A DNA stretch of 64,000 bases from Luteimonas fraxinea (GCF_021233355.1 NZ_CP089507.1:248001-312000), one strand, 5' to 3'; counted from the first letter of the stretch, positions 1-9,361 are shown. A program made the numbers and translations. Notes: generated by a model not told the origin, from the letters alone.

Positions 1-153
1 TCCAACGCCGCCGAGTTCCTGTCGCAGCCGAACGTGCTGTGCATCGGCGGCTCGTGGATGCTCGACAAGGGCTGGCTGGAAGTCGGCGACTACGCCCGCG
101 TCCGCGAGACCGCGTCTCGTGCGGCGCAGATCGTGCGGGACGTTCGGGGCTGA
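1..153 (+). CDS. eda: KDPG aldolase, C-terminal fragment
   Basis: The reading frame is open from the first base and ends at TGA 151-153, giving the last 50 residues of a protein. The segment PNVLCIGGSWM followed by a short helix is typical of the C-terminus of 2-keto-3-deoxy-6-phosphogluconate aldolase, which closes the Entner-Doudoroff pathway by splitting KDPG into pyruvate and glyceraldehyde 3-phosphate. The catalytic lysine would lie upstream of the window. Its position beside a glucan-degrading locus is sensible for glucose catabolism, but I see no sign that it shares the LacI operator downstream. Confidence 0.85.
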   Translation, partial: SNAAEFLSQPNVLCIGGSWMLDKGWLEVGDYARVRETASRAAQIVRDVRG

Positions 154-200
154 GGGAGACGCGGTCCTCAGCGCCCCTCAGGACTGGCGGGTTCGAGCGG

Positions 201-235
201 AACTGCATCGCGCGTCATCCCGGCGCACGCCGGAG
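201..235. repeat. REP-like palindromic intergenic repeat
   Basis: An imperfect palindrome with the core GTCATCCCGGCGCACGCCGG lies just after eda. It resembles the palindromic units at 28018-28275 and 41462-41500, so it is probably one member of a dispersed REP-type family. It may act as a 3' mRNA stabiliser or weak terminator for eda. The rest of 154-478 shows no gene that I can support. Confidence 0.5.
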
Positions 236-478
236 GCGCTTCTCGACAGCCGAATGGCTGGTCATCCAGTCACTCCGGCTGCAGTCACGACAGCTCAGAC
301 AGTCGGACTCTGACCATGGATCGCGTGTCTTCTTGATCACGCCTCAACGCGTTGGATGTCCAACCATTCGTCTGTCGAACGACGTTTCGGGCCAGCGATG
401 GGCTGACGACTTCGGCCTTCCCCGCCTGTCGCCGCCAGTGCTGATAGGACCGCGTCAAACCCACACCGCAACGCAGCA

Positions 479-492
479 TGTAACCGCTTCCA
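479..492. promoter_or_regulatory. LacI-family operator upstream of the F5/8-domain glycosidase
   Basis: The 14-mer TGTAACCGCTTCCA fits the LacI/CRE-type palindrome TGnAAnCGnTTnCA at all ten fixed positions. It lies 42 bp before the ATG at 535. The same pattern occurs at 14335-14348 and 18726-18739. The natural inference is that the LacI-family protein encoded at 17652-18692 binds here. I see no convincing -10/-35 pair, so the transcription start is unknown. Confidence 0.7.
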
Positions 493-534
493 GCGAGTGG
501 TAGCGTCCGCTTTCCAGTCGCGGACCACGCATGC

Positions 535-3500
535 ATGGCAATCAGATCCGGGTGTCCTGAAGCGCGCGTCGGCCAAGCCCGGCATCGCCGGCATGTCGCG
601 TCGATCCTGCTCGGCGCCCTGCTCGTCTCGGCATCGACTGCAGCCGCCGCGACATCCCTGCCGCCCCGCAGCGCATGGACCGCCTCGGCCTCGTCGACGC
701 AGGTCGACGCCTTGGCACCGCAGCACGCCATCGACGGCGATCCCAGGACGCGCTGGGGCGGTTCCTTCCTGCCCGGCCACTGGTTCCAGGTGGATCTGGG
801 AAGACCGTCCGACGTCGGTGGCGTCGCGATTCTCTGGGACAGCGGATTCCCGGTGCGCTGGACGCTCGAAACCTCGCTCGACGGCACACAGTGGGACATC
901 GCCTACACCAGCACCGATTCGCGCGGCGACACCGACCTCATCGTGTTTCCCGCGCGCAGTGCGCGCTACGTGCGCATCGCCAGCCCGTCGAAGTCGTCCG
1001 ACTGGGCGACGTCGATCTTCGAGTTCGAGCCGATCGCGGGCGATGCGGCACCGCAGCTCGACGGCCTGGCAGCCGGCGTCGACGGCGCCACGCTGTTCGC
1101 CGCGGACGCAAAGCCGGGCGTCGTCGACGCTGCAGGCCCCAGGCCCGGCACGCGGCAACTCGATCTCGCACTGCCTCGTGCAGACCAGATCGCCGGCCTC
1201 GAAGTCTGGTGGAGCGGTCCGCGCAACGGCGCGACGCTCGAAGCGCGCGATGCCGATGGCCAGTGGCGCGCGCTGGCCGAAGATCCCGGCCACGACGGCA
1301 CGCGCTCGTGGCTCGCAGGCGACGTCCCGCTGTCGCCGACCGCCCTGCGCCTCGTCGTCGGCGAGGTCGACGGCCGTCCGCCCGCGATCGCCCGTCTGCG
1401 CCTGCTCGGCCCCAAGCAACTGCTGACGCCGACCCGGCGTTACGAGATCGCAGCCTCGCGTACGCATGGCGCGCTGTTTCCGTCGTCGCTGCACCAGCAG
1501 CAGGTCTACTGGACGGCACTGGGCATTCCCGCCGGCCGGCAGAAATCGCTGCTCGACGCCTACGGCAACCTCGAACCCTTCAAGGGCGGCCCGATGCTGC
1601 AGGCCGTCTGGCGCGGCAGTGACGGCAAGGCGCGTGTCGCCGACAACGATCCGCAGCGCCGCCACGCCCTGCGCGAGCGCTGGATGCCGATGCCGTCGGT
1701 CGAGTGGCAGGGCCAGCGCGATCTGACGATCCGCAACGAGGCCTTCGCACTCGAACAGAACGGACAGCCGGTGACGCTGATGCGCTACCGCCTGCACAAC
1801 CGCGGACGCCGGTCGATCGACGGCGCGCTGTCGCTGCTGGTGCGCCCGCTGCAGGTGAATCCGCCGTGGCAGCACGGCGGCTGGTCGCCGATCCGGCAGC
1901 TCGCGATCGACGAAGTCGCAGGCCACACGCGCGTGCGCGTCGACGGTCGCACCCTGCTGACCTCGATGACGCCGGTCGGCGCTGCCGGCGCCGCGCCGTT
2001 CGGGGCGCACGGCGAAACCGAGATCACCGCCGATGCCGCGCGCGGCACGCCGCCCGCTGCGCGTGAAGCGTCGGACGCCGCCGGACTCGCCGCCGGCATG
2101 CTCACATATCCGGTGCGGATCGCACCGGGCGCCACGCAGGACATCGTCATCGCGCTGCCGCTGGGCACGACCGCGCTCGATCCTGCAAAGGGCGAACTGA
2201 CCGAACCCCCGGCGCTCGATCTCGCCGCGCTCACCGGCGATGCCGCAACGCCCTCGGAGGCTTTCGATGCGAACGCCGCGCGCATCGCCGCCGGCTGGAC
2301 CGACCGCTTCGACACCTTCGACATTCGCCTGCCCGACCAGGACCTCGTCGACATGCTGCGCGCGCAGGGCGCGTACATGCTGATCAACCAGACCGGCCCG
2401 GCGATGCAGCCCGGCCCGCGCAATTACAACCGCTCGTTCCTGCGCGATGGCGCGGCGACGGCCGCGGTGCTGCTGCGCATGGGCCAGCCGCAGATCGCGC
2501 GCGATTACCTGCGCTGGTACACCGACCACGCGCTCAATCCGAACGGCATGATCTCGCCGATCCTCAACGAGGACGGCAGCATCAATCGCGGCTTCGGGTC
2601 GGACGTCGAATACGACAGCCAGGGCCAGTACATCCAGCTCGTCGCTGATGTCGCGCGACTCGACGGCGGCCCCGACACGGTGCGCGAGTACCTGCCGGCG
2701 GTGACCGCCGCGATGCGCTTCCTGCAGGAACTGCGGGAACGCACGCTCGTCGCCGGCTACATGGGCACGCATCCGGCGCCGGAACGTTTCCACGGCATCC
2801 TCGCGCCGTCGATCAGCCACGAAGGCTATTCCACGCCGACCCACAGCTACTGGGACGACTTCTACGGCATCAAGGGCTGGCATGACGGCGCCTGGCTCGC
2901 CGATGCGCTCGGCGACGCGGAGACCGCAGGCTGGGCGCGCGAACAGGGGCGTCTGCTGTCGGACTCGGTCGCCGCCTCGCTGCGCGCGACGATCGCGTGG
3001 AAAGGCATCGACTTCATTCCGTCGTCGGCGGATCTCGGCGACAGCGATCCGACCAGCGTATCGATCGCGCTCGATCCCACCGGCGCGCGCCACGTGCTGC
3101 CCGAGCGCGAACTGCGCACCACCTTCGACCGCTATCTCGCCAAACAGTTCGGCGAGCGCAGCGGCCCGGATGCGCTGTGGGCCTACACGCCGTACGAAGT
3201 GCGCAACGTGCTGACCTTCGTGCATCTCGACCGGCCGGCCGATGCGCAGACCGTGCTGCAGGGCCTGCTCGCCGACCGCCGTCCGCACGCGTGGCAGATG
3301 TGGCCCGAGGTCGTGCATTCGCGGCCGCGCTATCCCGGCTACATCGGCGACATGCCGCATACGTGGATCGGCGCCGAATACGCACGCACGCTCGTCGGCA
3401 TGCTGCTGCACGAGGGCGACGACGGCCTGCAGCTGTTGCCGGGTGCGCCCACGGCCTGGCTCGATGGCGACGGCCTGTCGGTGCGTGCGCTGCCGACCGC

Positions 3501-3714
3501 GTTCGGGCCGCTGACGATGGCGGCGAAACAGTCCGGCGAGCAGCTCGACATCACGCTCGGCGATGGCCTGCAGGACACGGTGCCGGTGCAGGTGATCTGG
3601 CCGAACCGCACGCGGCCCACGTCGGTGCGGGTCGATGGCCGCGCGGTGGACGATTACGACGCGCGCGGCGTGCGCCTGTCGAAGCCGTTCCGGAGCCTCG
3701 AAGCGCGCTGGTAA
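535..3714 (+). CDS. Exported F5/8-type C domain protein with six-hairpin glycosidase-like domain
   Basis: This 1,059-residue protein has an arginine-rich N-region and a hydrophobic stretch at residues ~22-38 that reads as a signal peptide. An F5/8 type C (discoidin) carbohydrate-binding-like domain follows at ~45-165, then a second beta-rich region. From ~300 onward it has a large domain ending in an (alpha/alpha) helical part, as in six-hairpin glycosidases. The motifs RSFLRDGA (D638), SISHEGYS (E763) and a WPEVV segment (E925) recur in the paralogue at 6104-9361 and are candidate active-site positions. It probably acts in the periplasm or at the cell surface on an oligo- or polysaccharide. 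The ATG at 535 was chosen because it gives a complete signal peptide, though its Shine-Dalgarno site is poor. A LacI-type operator precedes it. No precise substrate can be read from the sequence. Confidence 0.75.
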   Translation: MAIRSGCPEARVGQARHRRHVASILLGALLVSASTAAAATSLPPRSAWTASASSTQVDALAPQHAIDGDPRTRWGGSFLPGHWFQVDLGRPSDVGGVAILWDSGFPVRWTLETSLDGTQWDIAYTSTDSRGDTDLIVFPARSARYVRIASPSKSSDWATSIFEFEPIAGDAAPQLDGLAAGVDGATLFAADAKPGVVDAAGPRPGTRQLDLALPRADQIAGLEVWWSGPRNGATLEARDADGQWRALAEDPGHDGTRSWLAGDVPLSPTALRLVVGEVDGRPPAIARLRLLGPKQLLTPTRRYEIAASRTHGALFPSSLHQQQVYWTALGIPAGRQKSLLDAYGNLEPFKGGPMLQAVWRGSDGKARVADNDPQRRHALRERWMPMPSVEWQGQRDLTIRNEAFALEQNGQPVTLMRYRLHNRGRRSIDGALSLLVRPLQVNPPWQHGGWSPIRQLAIDEVAGHTRVRVDGRTLLTSMTPVGAAGAAPFGAHGETEITADAARGTPPAAREASDAAGLAAGMLTYPVRIAPGATQDIVIALPLGTTALDPAKGELTEPPALDLAALTGDAATPSEAFDANAARIAAGWTDRFDTFDIRLPDQDLVDMLRAQGAYMLINQTGPAMQPGPRNYNRSFLRDGAATAAVLLRMGQPQIARDYLRWYTDHALNPNGMISPILNEDGSINRGFGSDVEYDSQGQYIQLVADVARLDGGPDTVREYLPAVTAAMRFLQELRERTLVAGYMGTHPAPERFHGILAPSISHEGYSTPTHSYWDDFYGIKGWHDGAWLADALGDAETAGWAREQGRLLSDSVAASLRATIAWKGIDFIPSSADLGDSDPTSVSIALDPTGARHVLPERELRTTFDRYLAKQFGERSGPDALWAYTPYEVRNVLTFVHLDRPADAQTVLQGLLADRRPHAWQMWPEVVHSRPRYPGYIGDMPHTWIGAEYARTLVGMLLHEGDDGLQLLPGAPTAWLDGDGLSVRALPTAFGPLTMAAKQSGEQLDITLGDGLQDTVPVQVIWPNRTRPTSVRVDGRAVDDYDARGVRLSKPFRSLEARW

Positions 3715-3728
3715 GCCAGCGCGCTTCG
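3699..3728. terminator. Bidirectional hairpin between convergent genes
   Basis: A 13-bp perfect stem (CGAAGCGCGCTGG with its complement) closes a four-base loop TAAG that contains the stop codon of the gene ending at 3714. It lies between two convergent genes that end at 3714 and 3736. There is no T-run, so it may be a Rho-assisted terminator or a 3'-end stabiliser. Confidence 0.55.
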
Positions 3729-3735
3729 CCCATCG

Positions 3736-5955
3736 TCAGTCCAGACGACGCGCCGGCAGCGTCAGTGCGGCGCGCTCACCTGCATCGGTGGCCGACTGTC
3801 CGAGTACCACAGTGTAGTCGCCGGCGTCGATCCGCCAGCTGCGGTCGTCGGGGTGGTAGTCCGCGAACAGTCGCGGCGCCAGCTCGACTTCGACCTCGCG
3901 TGTTTCGCCCGGCTGCAGTTCGACGCGGTCCCAGCCGGCCAGACGCAGCGGCGTGGCATGGCCCTGCGGCAGATGCACGTAGAGCTGCGGCACCGCGGCG
4001 CCTGCACGTTCGCCTGTGTTGCGCACGCTGAAGCGCGCGAGGATGCGCGCCCCGTCCGCGCGCAGCTGCAGGCCCGATGTCGCGAACGTCGTGTACGACA
4101 GACCGTGGCCGAACGCGTAGCGCGGCGTCAGTCCCTTGGCCGCGAACCAGCGGTAGCCGACGTTGGCGCCTTCGATGTCGTAATCGATCGTGTCCTCGGG
4201 TTTGTCCGCAGGCTTGAAGCCGAGCCCGGGAATCGTGGGCCGTGGCAGCTGCGAGACATCGACCGGCCAGGTCACCGGCAGATGTCCGGACGGATTCGCC
4301 GCGCCGGTCAGCAGACGCGCGATGGCTTCGCCGCCGCGGATGCCGGGATACCAGGCCTGCAGCACGCCGGGTACCGCATCGAGCCACGGCAGTTCGACCG
4401 GCCCGTTGGTCTGCAGCACGACCACGCTGCGCGGGTTGGCCGCGGCGACGGCGGCGATCAATGCGTCCTGGTCATCGGGCAGGCGCATGTCCGGCAGGTC
4501 GACCGATTCGGCGGCCCACTGGGTGGCGAACACGATGGCGACATCGGCCTCGCGTGCGAGCCGTGCGGCTGCTGCGCGATCGCGACCGTCGGCGTAGTCG
4601 ATGCGCGCATCCGGCAGCGCGTCGCGCAGCGCGAGCAGCGGCGACGAGGGCTGGAACATCACCGGACCCGGCCAGGTCGTCGGCGCCAGTCCGTTGACGG
4701 CGCTGGTGCCGCGCGACGTCCAGCCGACCATCGACGAACCGCCGCCGGCGATCACGCCCTTATCGGCGTGTCCGCCGATCACCGCGATGCGGCGCACGCC
4801 GGGTGCGAGCGGCAGTACGCCGTTCTCGTTGCGCAACAGCACCGCACCGGCTTCGGCCGTGCGCTGCGCCACATCGAAGCCGATTGCATCGAGCGCGTCG
4901 TCGACCGGCTGGCGGTGCGGCGGGTGTTCGAACGCACCGACGGCGATGAAGCTGCGCAGGATGCGGTGGACCATGTCGTCGAGCCGCGCCTGCGGCACCA
5001 CGCCGGCGCCGACCGCCATGCGCAGGGGCACGTCGAAATACACGGCCTTGTCGAACACCTCGCCCGCCGACTGCTGGTCGAGACCGGCGTTCGCGGCCTT
5101 CGATGCGCTGTGCACACCGCCCCAGTCCGACATCACGTAGCCGGGGTAGCGCCAGTCGCGCTTGAGCACGTTGTTGAGCAGTTCGTCGTGCTCGCAGCCG
5201 TAAGTGCCGTTGATGCGGTTGTAGCTGCACATCACCGAGCCGGGCTGGCCGATCTCGATCGCGACGTAGAACGCGAGCAGGTCGGATTCGTGCATCGCCC
5301 GGTCGCCGATCTCCGCGCTGTGGAAATTGCGCGCGGTCTCCATGTCGTTGAGCGCGTAGTGCTTCATCGTCGACAGCACGTGCTGCGACTGCACGCCGCG
5401 GATCGACTCGCCGACCAGGGTGCCGGCGAGCAACGGATCCTCACCGGCGTATTCGAAGTTGCGGCCGTTGCGCGGATCGCGCTGCAGATTGACGCTGCCG
5501 GCCAGCAGGACGTTGAAGCCCTGCCGCCAGGCCTCACGGCCCATGGTCTCGCCGCCCTTGAAGGCGATGTCGCGGCTCCAGGTCGACGCGGTCATCGGGC
5601 CCGAGGGCATCGCCGTCGCGTGATCGCCTGCGCGCGCGCCGCCGGGATTGGTCACGCCGAGGCCGGCATCCACCAGACCCTGCGCCGGAACACCCAGGCG
5701 CGGAATCGGCGCCACGTAACCGGCGGCGGTGAGCGCCTCGTCAGGCTTCTTCTCGCCGATCGCGAAACGGCTGCGGATCAGCGCGAATTTCTCGTCCTGC
5801 GTCATCGCCGCAACGAGTAGTGCGGCGCGCGCGTCCGGCGACTTGCCGGCGTCCATCCACGGCTGCGCGTCCGTCGCGTCCTGCGCGAACGCGGGCGCGG
5901 ACGCGGCCACCAGCAACGCGCACACCAGCGTGCGCGTCGACGTCTGGGTCTTCAT
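3736..5955 (-). CDS. Glycoside hydrolase family 3 beta-glucosidase-like enzyme, exported
   Basis: The 739-residue protein begins with a clear signal peptide (MKTQTSTRTLVC... cleaved near APAFA-QD). It has the GH3 architecture: a TIM-barrel domain at ~60-340, an alpha/beta sandwich at ~380-600, and a C-terminal fibronectin III-like domain. The motif VMSDWGGVHS holds the GH3 catalytic aspartate, D277. I chose the ATG at 5955 because GGAGGGGAG precedes it; longer upstream reading has no such support. GH3 enzymes release glucose or disaccharides from the non-reducing end of beta-glucans, and some characterised members act on sophorose-type beta-1,2-linkages. Next to a GH144 gene, that linkage is the favoured guess. 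It lies downstream of the lipoprotein gene at 6104, separated by a large inverted repeat. Confidence 0.88.
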   Translation of the reverse strand: MKTQTSTRTLVCALLVAASAPAFAQDATDAQPWMDAGKSPDARAALLVAAMTQDEKFALIRSRFAIGEKKPDEALTAAGYVAPIPRLGVPAQGLVDAGLGVTNPGGARAGDHATAMPSGPMTASTWSRDIAFKGGETMGREAWRQGFNVLLAGSVNLQRDPRNGRNFEYAGEDPLLAGTLVGESIRGVQSQHVLSTMKHYALNDMETARNFHSAEIGDRAMHESDLLAFYVAIEIGQPGSVMCSYNRINGTYGCEHDELLNNVLKRDWRYPGYVMSDWGGVHSASKAANAGLDQQSAGEVFDKAVYFDVPLRMAVGAGVVPQARLDDMVHRILRSFIAVGAFEHPPHRQPVDDALDAIGFDVAQRTAEAGAVLLRNENGVLPLAPGVRRIAVIGGHADKGVIAGGGSSMVGWTSRGTSAVNGLAPTTWPGPVMFQPSSPLLALRDALPDARIDYADGRDRAAAARLAREADVAIVFATQWAAESVDLPDMRLPDDQDALIAAVAAANPRSVVVLQTNGPVELPWLDAVPGVLQAWYPGIRGGEAIARLLTGAANPSGHLPVTWPVDVSQLPRPTIPGLGFKPADKPEDTIDYDIEGANVGYRWFAAKGLTPRYAFGHGLSYTTFATSGLQLRADGARILARFSVRNTGERAGAAVPQLYVHLPQGHATPLRLAGWDRVELQPGETREVEVELAPRLFADYHPDDRSWRIDAGDYTVVLGQSATDAGERAALTLPARRLD

Positions 5956-5980
5956 CGAACTCCCCTCCCCTCGAATGTGG

Positions 5981-6050
5981 TGCAGGCGCGGCCCATGCGC
6001 GCGACAGGTCTCGCGTGGACGACCCGTCGCGGCCATGGGCCGCGCCTGCA
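5981..6050. repeat. 17-bp inverted repeat between two glycosidase genes
   Basis: The arms at 5981-5997 and 6034-6050 are perfect inverted copies (TGCAGGCGCGGCCCATG and its complement) with a 36-bp spacer. They sit in the 148-bp gap between the lipoprotein gene and GH3, both read leftward. In mRNA they would form a strong stem-loop just after the upstream stop codon. That suggests an attenuator or an RNA-processing/stability element that sets the GH3 level. No T-run follows. Confidence 0.55.
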
Positions 6051-6103
6051 GATCAGTGACCCGCGGACGCGCGTTCTCGGGCGCGTCCACGGGGTGTCAT
6101 GTC

Positions 6104-9100
6104 TCAGCCCGCGCCGGCGATCCGCACCTTCGCGCCGGCGCGCGTGATGCGCAGTTCGTTGCCGTCCCACTGCGCCGCCTGGCCGTCGATCGTCGTCGCG
6201 CCCGGCACGCTCTCGTAGGGCCACTGCAGCACCAGTCCGCCTTCCGGCAGACCGCTGTCGGCGGCGATGTCGAGCAGCAGCGCATCACCTTCGCGGCGCA
6301 GCGAGTAGCCCACCGTGCCCTGCGGCGTGCGCATACCGCGCAGCGCCACGCCTTCGTTCAACCAGTCGGCGGGCACGCCGGCGGCGAGCACGAGGCTGTC
6401 ATCGACCTCGCGCACGTAGGCGAACATGTCCAGTGCGGAGCGCACGAAATCCGAACCGACCCAGGCATGCGGCAGGTCGCCGAGGAAGAACGGCACGCGC
6501 GGCGTCGGCGTCACCACTTCGCCCCACTGGTTCCACGGCTGGGGCGCGCGATGGCCGAAGAACCACTCGCGCACTTCGGTTGCACGCTCGCGCCAGCCCA
6601 GGCGCACGAACGCGGCGACATTACGCCATTCGTAGGGCGTGTAGTTCTTCCATTCCAGCGTGCCGTCGCGACGGCCGGAGAACTGCGTCCAGTAGCGCTC
6701 GAAGGTGTTGGTCAGCAGCGGCTCGGGCAGACGGCCCTGCTCGCCACCGGGCGCGAGCGCGATCGTCGTCGAGGTCGCGTCGAAATCACCGAGCTCGGCG
6801 GCGCCAGGCAGGAAGTCGATGCCGTGCTGCTCGGCGGCCTTGCGCAGCGAGGCGTCCAGATCGACGCGGAACTCGTCGCGCGCGACGGCCATGCGCTTGG
6901 CGTCGTCGGGCTTGCCCAGCGCCTCGGCGATCTCCACCGCGTCCTTGTAGCCGCGCAGCGCCCAGAAGTTGTCCCAGTACGAATGCATCGGCTTGGCCGA
7001 ATAGCCTTCGTGGCTGATCGAGGCCGGCATCATCCCGTAGAAGGCCGCGTTGAGTTTGCGGTTCTCCTCGGTGCGCTCGCTGGCGCGCAGTTCTTCCATG
7101 TAGGTGTACGCGCCCAGCACGTGCGGCCACATTTTCTGCAGGAAGGCGTCGTCGCCGGTGTAGCGCCAGTACTCGGCGATGTTGAAAATCAGCTCGCCGT
7201 GGCTGTCGTTCTCGGGCACCGGATCGCTGCCGCGATCGTCGACGCAGCACGGCACCTTGCCGTTGTCGAACTGGTACGGCGCATAGAACTCGACGTAGTC
7301 CTTGACCACTTCCGGACGGCCCATGCGCAGCAGGCCTTCGGAGATCATCGCGCCGTCGCGGATCCAGCTGCGCGCGTACGAGCGCGTGCCCGGCTGCAGA
7401 CGCGGCCCGATGCGCGAGATCAGCATGTGCGCCAGCGACGTGCGCAGCGTGTCGGCCAGATCCTTGCCCGCTGCCGGCACGTCGAAGCCGACTTCATCGA
7501 GCTTGCCGTGCCACTCGCGCGCCATCGCGTCCTGCATCGACTGCGCGTTCCAGTTCGCCGGGGCGCTTGCCATCTCGCCGGTCATCGGAATCAGCAGATC
7601 GAACTCGCGCGATTCGCCCGGCGCCAGACGCACGGTGTAGACCAGTGCGCCGGAGGCCATGGCCTGCGGATCTTCGACTTCGGTGGTCGTTGGCCAGGCG
7701 CCGGTCGCCAGATGCTCGACGTCCATGCCGGCATCGAACGTAGTCGCGAACGCGGCCTGCGCCGGCTGGCGCGCGAACACGCGCGGCGTGCCGTCGACGC
7801 GCACGCCATCGGTGCTCACGGCGAGCTGTCGCAGCGGACTGACACCGCCGGTGATGTTGAGGAACTGGGTCGGCGGATTGACCTGCATCGGCCGCACCGC
7901 GAGCGCGAGCTGGTAATCGCGCGCTTCGCCGCCCGGATTGCTGAGCCGGTAACGCGCGACCAGCTGCGAATCCTCCGGCGTGCCGCGGGCGAAGCCGGTC
8001 ACGCGCAGGCCCAGCGCATCGTGGGTCCAGTCGACGCTCGGGATCGGCAGGTAATCATCCTGCAAGGTCTGCACGATTTTCGCGTCGGCCCAGGTCACCA
8101 GCGTGTCGCCGACGCGCACGAAGGGTTCGATCGAGAACCCGCCGGCGGCGACTTCGATCGCACCGTCTTCGCCGATCAGGCCCTGCTGCAGGCCACCGTC
8201 GATGCCGAGGATCGTCCAGTAGGTCTGCTCGCCGCTGAAACCGCGCGGAAACTGGCCCTTGGGCCGGTCCTTGGCGACCGCTTCGAGCACGTCGTTGGGA
8301 TGCTCGGACATCCCCAGCGGTTGCACGGCGATCTCCGCCAGCGCGAAACCGTCGGCCGGTCCTGCGCGCAGATCGAGGCCGATGTAGCGCGCCTCGGCTT
8401 CCGGCAGCGCCAGCCAGTCGACGTCGCCATTGCCTTCGGTCACTTCACGCACCGGTGTCCACTGCTCGCCATCGGCGGACAGCGACACGGCGTAGCTCGA
8501 CGCATGACGACCGGGCTGCCACTGCAGGCGCAGGCCACCGAACTCGCGCACCTTGCCGAGATCGAGCACCACGTTCTGCGGCGCCGCCGCGGTGATCCAC
8601 GCGCTCTCGGCGTTGCCGTCGACGAGGTTGCCCACGCCCTCGGGTGTCGTCGTCGACGCGGCGCTGGCGGTCAGCGGCGACGTGTCGTCGGGCGGCAGCG
8701 TTTCGAACGTGAGCTGGTCGAAACAGACCGTGCCCTTGCCACCGGCGTTGTTGTAGATCGTGAACTCGAGTTTCTCGGTCGCGCGCAGGGTCTTGTCCTC
8801 TTCCGGACCCCAGGCCTTGTCGATATGGCGCTTGCGGTAGCGGACGTCGGTCCAGTCGGTCGGAAAGTCGTACTTCGGCCGGTTGACCCACCACACGTTG
8901 TCGCCGCTGGCATCGATGACCTTGAACTGCAGATCGTTGGCCGGTGATTCGCCGCGCATGCGGAACGCGAAGCGGTAGTTCTCCGGGTAGGTCATCTCCA
9001 GATCGCGCTGGATGCCGACATGGCCGGACACGCCGTTGTAGTCGTAGTCCAGACACAACGCCTTGCCGCCTTCGACATCGACCTGGCGCAGCGTGCCGGT

Positions 9101-9361
9101 GACCTGGTTCGAGGTCACGACGGTCCACGTCGACGGATCATCGAAGTCGTCGAGGATGCGGATGCCCTCGCCCGCTGCAGGCGCGGCGGCGTCGCCGGTC
9201 GGCGTGGGAGAAACGTTGCAGGCCGCGAGCGCGGTGGTCAGCGCGACGATGCCGGCGACGCGTGCGATGCGGAAACGGTTGGACGACGCGACGGCGACGT
9301 CAGCCAGCGTCATGTCGGTGTCGGCAGGCGCGCGCGTGGCGCGGGTGTCGAGGGTCTTCAT
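6104..9361 (-). CDS. Lipoprotein with six-hairpin glycosidase-like domain (paralogue of 535-3714)
   Basis: This is a 1,085-residue protein. A hydrophobic segment ending in a lipobox (TTALAAC) follows an unusually long N-region, so it is probably a lipoprotein. A jelly-roll-like binding region at ~60-230 precedes a second beta-rich region. The C-terminal half shares many motifs with the protein at 535-3714: RPMQVNPP, RSWIRDGAM (D669), SISHEGYS (E785), the YTPYEWRNV segment and WGEVV (E948). The ATG at 9361 has GGAG seven bases upstream; an internal ATG at 9313 would also keep the lipobox. The gene follows the ABC permeases in the same direction. It is probably a cell-surface or periplasmic glycoside hydrolase or binding protein for the same glucan. 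The exact family is unknown to me. Confidence 0.75.
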   Translation of the reverse strand: MKTLDTRATRAPADTDMTLADVAVASSNRFRIARVAGIVALTTALAACNVSPTPTGDAAAPAAGEGIRILDDFDDPSTWTVVTSNQVTGTLRQVDVEGGKALCLDYDYNGVSGHVGIQRDLEMTYPENYRFAFRMRGESPANDLQFKVIDASGDNVWWVNRPKYDFPTDWTDVRYRKRHIDKAWGPEEDKTLRATEKLEFTIYNNAGGKGTVCFDQLTFETLPPDDTSPLTASAASTTTPEGVGNLVDGNAESAWITAAAPQNVVLDLGKVREFGGLRLQWQPGRHASSYAVSLSADGEQWTPVREVTEGNGDVDWLALPEAEARYIGLDLRAGPADGFALAEIAVQPLGMSEHPNDVLEAVAKDRPKGQFPRGFSGEQTYWTILGIDGGLQQGLIGEDGAIEVAAGGFSIEPFVRVGDTLVTWADAKIVQTLQDDYLPIPSVDWTHDALGLRVTGFARGTPEDSQLVARYRLSNPGGEARDYQLALAVRPMQVNPPTQFLNITGGVSPLRQLAVSTDGVRVDGTPRVFARQPAQAAFATTFDAGMDVEHLATGAWPTTTEVEDPQAMASGALVYTVRLAPGESREFDLLIPMTGEMASAPANWNAQSMQDAMAREWHGKLDEVGFDVPAAGKDLADTLRTSLAHMLISRIGPRLQPGTRSYARSWIRDGAMISEGLLRMGRPEVVKDYVEFYAPYQFDNGKVPCCVDDRGSDPVPENDSHGELIFNIAEYWRYTGDDAFLQKMWPHVLGAYTYMEELRASERTEENRKLNAAFYGMMPASISHEGYSAKPMHSYWDNFWALRGYKDAVEIAEALGKPDDAKRMAVARDEFRVDLDASLRKAAEQHGIDFLPGAAELGDFDATSTTIALAPGGEQGRLPEPLLTNTFERYWTQFSGRRDGTLEWKNYTPYEWRNVAAFVRLGWRERATEVREWFFGHRAPQPWNQWGEVVTPTPRVPFFLGDLPHAWVGSDFVRSALDMFAYVREVDDSLVLAAGVPADWLNEGVALRGMRTPQGTVGYSLRREGDALLLDIAADSGLPEGGLVLQWPYESVPGATTIDGQAAQWDGNELRITRAGAKVRIAGAG

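Noticed and set aside
337..3411. A 1,024-codon open frame on the minus strand opposite the F5/8-domain gene
   Set aside because: It is exactly antisense to a well-supported gene, is rich in Arg/Ala/His/Val without domain motifs, and reflects high-GC third-position bias that keeps the complementary frame open.
3853..5820. A 655-codon plus-strand frame opposite GH3
   Set aside because: Antisense shadow of the GH3 gene, which has a signal peptide, a ribosome site and the catalytic SDW motif.
5729..8947. A 1,072-codon plus-strand frame opposite the lipoprotein glycosidase
   Set aside because: Same antisense effect; no signal peptide or family motif, while the minus strand gives a clear lipoprotein with motifs shared with its paralogue.
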